DNA of 5,405 bases from JAYOFM01 sp038117225 (GTDB taxonomy: Bacteria > Pseudomonadota > Alphaproteobacteria > Rhodospirillales > Casp-alpha2): NCBI GenBank assembly GCA_038117225.1, contig JAYOFM010000168.1, positions 1 through 5,405 on the forward strand, given 5' to 3'. The notes beneath the pieces were generated by a model. The model was not told where the DNA came from. It was given only the letters and a program-made list of their open reading frames with translations, and did no database searches. Made by a program: the position numbers and the translations under genes. This document shows, piece after piece, positions 4,318 through 5,405 of this stretch; within the stretch, counting starts at the first letter, position 1, and each line of letters begins with the position of its first letter.

Positions 4318-5405
4318 GTGCATCCGATCTTGCCATCAATCAACTCAGAACCTGGCGATGGATCTCCGGCAATCCGGCGCCAATCAGTAATTGTCGGGAT
4401 TGCCGTCGTCACCCTAGCCGCCGCTGCCCTGCGTATTGGCGCGGCCAGGGGTGACCTTTGGGTTGATGAAATCTGGTCACTTAATCAACTCGCCCTGGCC
4501 CGCGCCGCTGGCACGCCTGATGTCTGGCTGGCGCTGTTGTTTCACGATAATACCCACGCCCTCAACACGCTTCACCTCGCGTTGGTCGAATGGCTATGGG
4601 GTTCGCGAGCCCCGTTCCTGGCCTATCGAGCCCTGGCGATCGCAACTGGATGCGGCGCGGTCATCGCGGCAGCGGCACTGGGCTGGAGACGTTCGCCGAT
4701 GACTGCCTTAATCGCCGCGTTGCTGGTCAGTATGAGTTATCCCATGGTTCACTATTCGGGTGAGGCTCGGGGGTATGGGCCGATGCTGCTGGCGGTTCTC
4801 ACGGCGACGTGGTTGCTGGCGCGTCATCTGAACACACCTCGACCACGAACAGCCGCGGCATTCGTTATCGTTTGTCTGTTAGGATTGCTGTCGCACCTGA
4901 CGTTCGCCGTCGCCCTTACCGGCCTTGCCGCATGGACGGCATGGAGTTTTTATCGCCGCGAACCGGGCATCGCGTCGACGACAGCCCGTCTGGTCCCCCT
5001 GTTCGGCCTGCAACTGTTGGTCGTCACCGCGTATGCGTCCGTCGCCGTCAACAGTATGGTTATCGGCGGCGATAACTTCGAAACCGCCGCTGATTCCATC
5101 GCGACGCTGGCGCTCTATGGCCTGGGCATGGTGCCAGGGTGGTTACCGTCGGTCCCAACACTCATTTGTCTGGGCGCGGCCGCCGCAATGACCATCCATG
5201 CCATGTATCGGCGCGGCGACGACGCGTGGCCGCTGTATCTGATCATCTTGCTGGCCTGTCCGATAGCAGCGATCGTCATCGAAAGCCGGGCCTATGTGCT
5301 GCCCCGCTATTTTCTCGTTTGTATACCACTAGCGTTAATTCTGGCCGCCGACGGCTTGAGCACGCAACTTGTTCAGGGGGGATGGCGCCGCTGGGTTTCG
5401 ATCGT
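4318..5405 (+). CDS. GT-C glycosyltransferase, GT39/PMT_2-like, 3' end outside the window
   Basis: At least 362 residues of a multi-pass inner-membrane protein are visible, with no stop before the edge. The first hydrophobic segment (about 22-40) is followed by LWVDEIWS (47-54), whose Asp-Glu pair in the first periplasmic loop is the catalytic hallmark of PMT/ArnT-type enzymes using polyprenyl-phosphate sugars. HDNTHALNTLHL (76-87) and YSGEARGYG (146-154) match conserved loops of the PMT_2 domain; many hydrophobic helices follow, and SRAYVLPRYF (323-332) resembles the family RY motif. Relatives have roughly 450-550 residues, so over 100 are missing. The start is uncertain: no ATG is in frame, GTG 4318 and TTG 4330 are both possible, and neither has a good Shine-Dalgarno sequence. 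The divergent DPM1-like gene probably supplies its donor. The acceptor is unknown. Confidence 0.82.
   Translation, partial: MHPILPSINSEPGDGSPAIRRQSVIVGIAVVTLAAAALRIGAARGDLWVDEIWSLNQLALARAAGTPDVWLALLFHDNTHALNTLHLALVEWLWGSRAPFLAYRALAIATGCGAVIAAAALGWRRSPMTALIAALLVSMSYPMVHYSGEARGYGPMLLAVLTATWLLARHLNTPRPRTAAAFVIVCLLGLLSHLTFAVALTGLAAWTAWSFYRREPGIASTTARLVPLFGLQLLVVTAYASVAVNSMVIGGDNFETAADSIATLALYGLGMVPGWLPSVPTLICLGAAAAMTIHAMYRRGDDAWPLYLIILLACPIAAIVIESRAYVLPRYFLVCIPLALILAADGLSTQLVQGGWRRWVSI

Noticed and set aside
4436..5191. Several plus-strand frames of 88 codons in the right part of the window
   Set aside because: They lie out of frame within the long open frame from about 4318 to the window end, which carries the GT39-like motifs.

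Overview
The window looks like chromosomal DNA from an alphaproteobacterium. It is GC-rich in its genes, and it carries a short Flp-type pilin followed by a CpaA-type prepilin peptidase, a pairing typical of that class. The exact genus cannot be read from the sequence. There are six protein genes, five complete and one cut by the right edge. No rRNA, tRNA or CRISPR array was seen.

Layout: bases 1-48 resemble the terminal inverted repeat of an IS256-family insertion sequence whose body would lie left of the window. Bases 49-302 form a comparatively AT-rich leader in front of the pilin. The flp pilin gene (303-482) has a strong ribosome binding site. A 264-base gap containing a 10-bp hairpin separates it from the prepilin peptidase (747-1304). 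Next comes a two-gene operon: a membrane-anchored family-2 glycosyltransferase (1409-2692) overlapping a SAM-dependent methyltransferase (2685-3473). The methyltransferase meets a minus-strand gene (3470-4174) head-on, and the two stop codons share one CTAG. That minus-strand gene encodes a polyprenyl-phosphate sugar synthase of the DPM1 type. A short divergent control region (about 4175-4317) separates it from a plus-strand, multi-pass GT-C (GT39/PMT-like) glycosyltransferase that runs off the right edge.

How the parts may work together: the pilin and peptidase are a substrate and enzyme pair, since the peptidase should cut the pilin leader after Gly18. The rest of the window reads as a lipid-linked sugar module. 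The DPM1-like enzyme would load a sugar onto polyprenyl phosphate on the cytoplasmic face, and the GT-C enzyme would use such a donor on the periplasmic face. The second GT2 and the methyltransferase could make or modify another sugar or lipid carrier. The acceptor is unknown. Co-location with a pilin makes pilin or surface-polymer glycosylation a testable idea, not a conclusion. Each family is known; what is unusual is the arrangement and several structured sites at gene boundaries.
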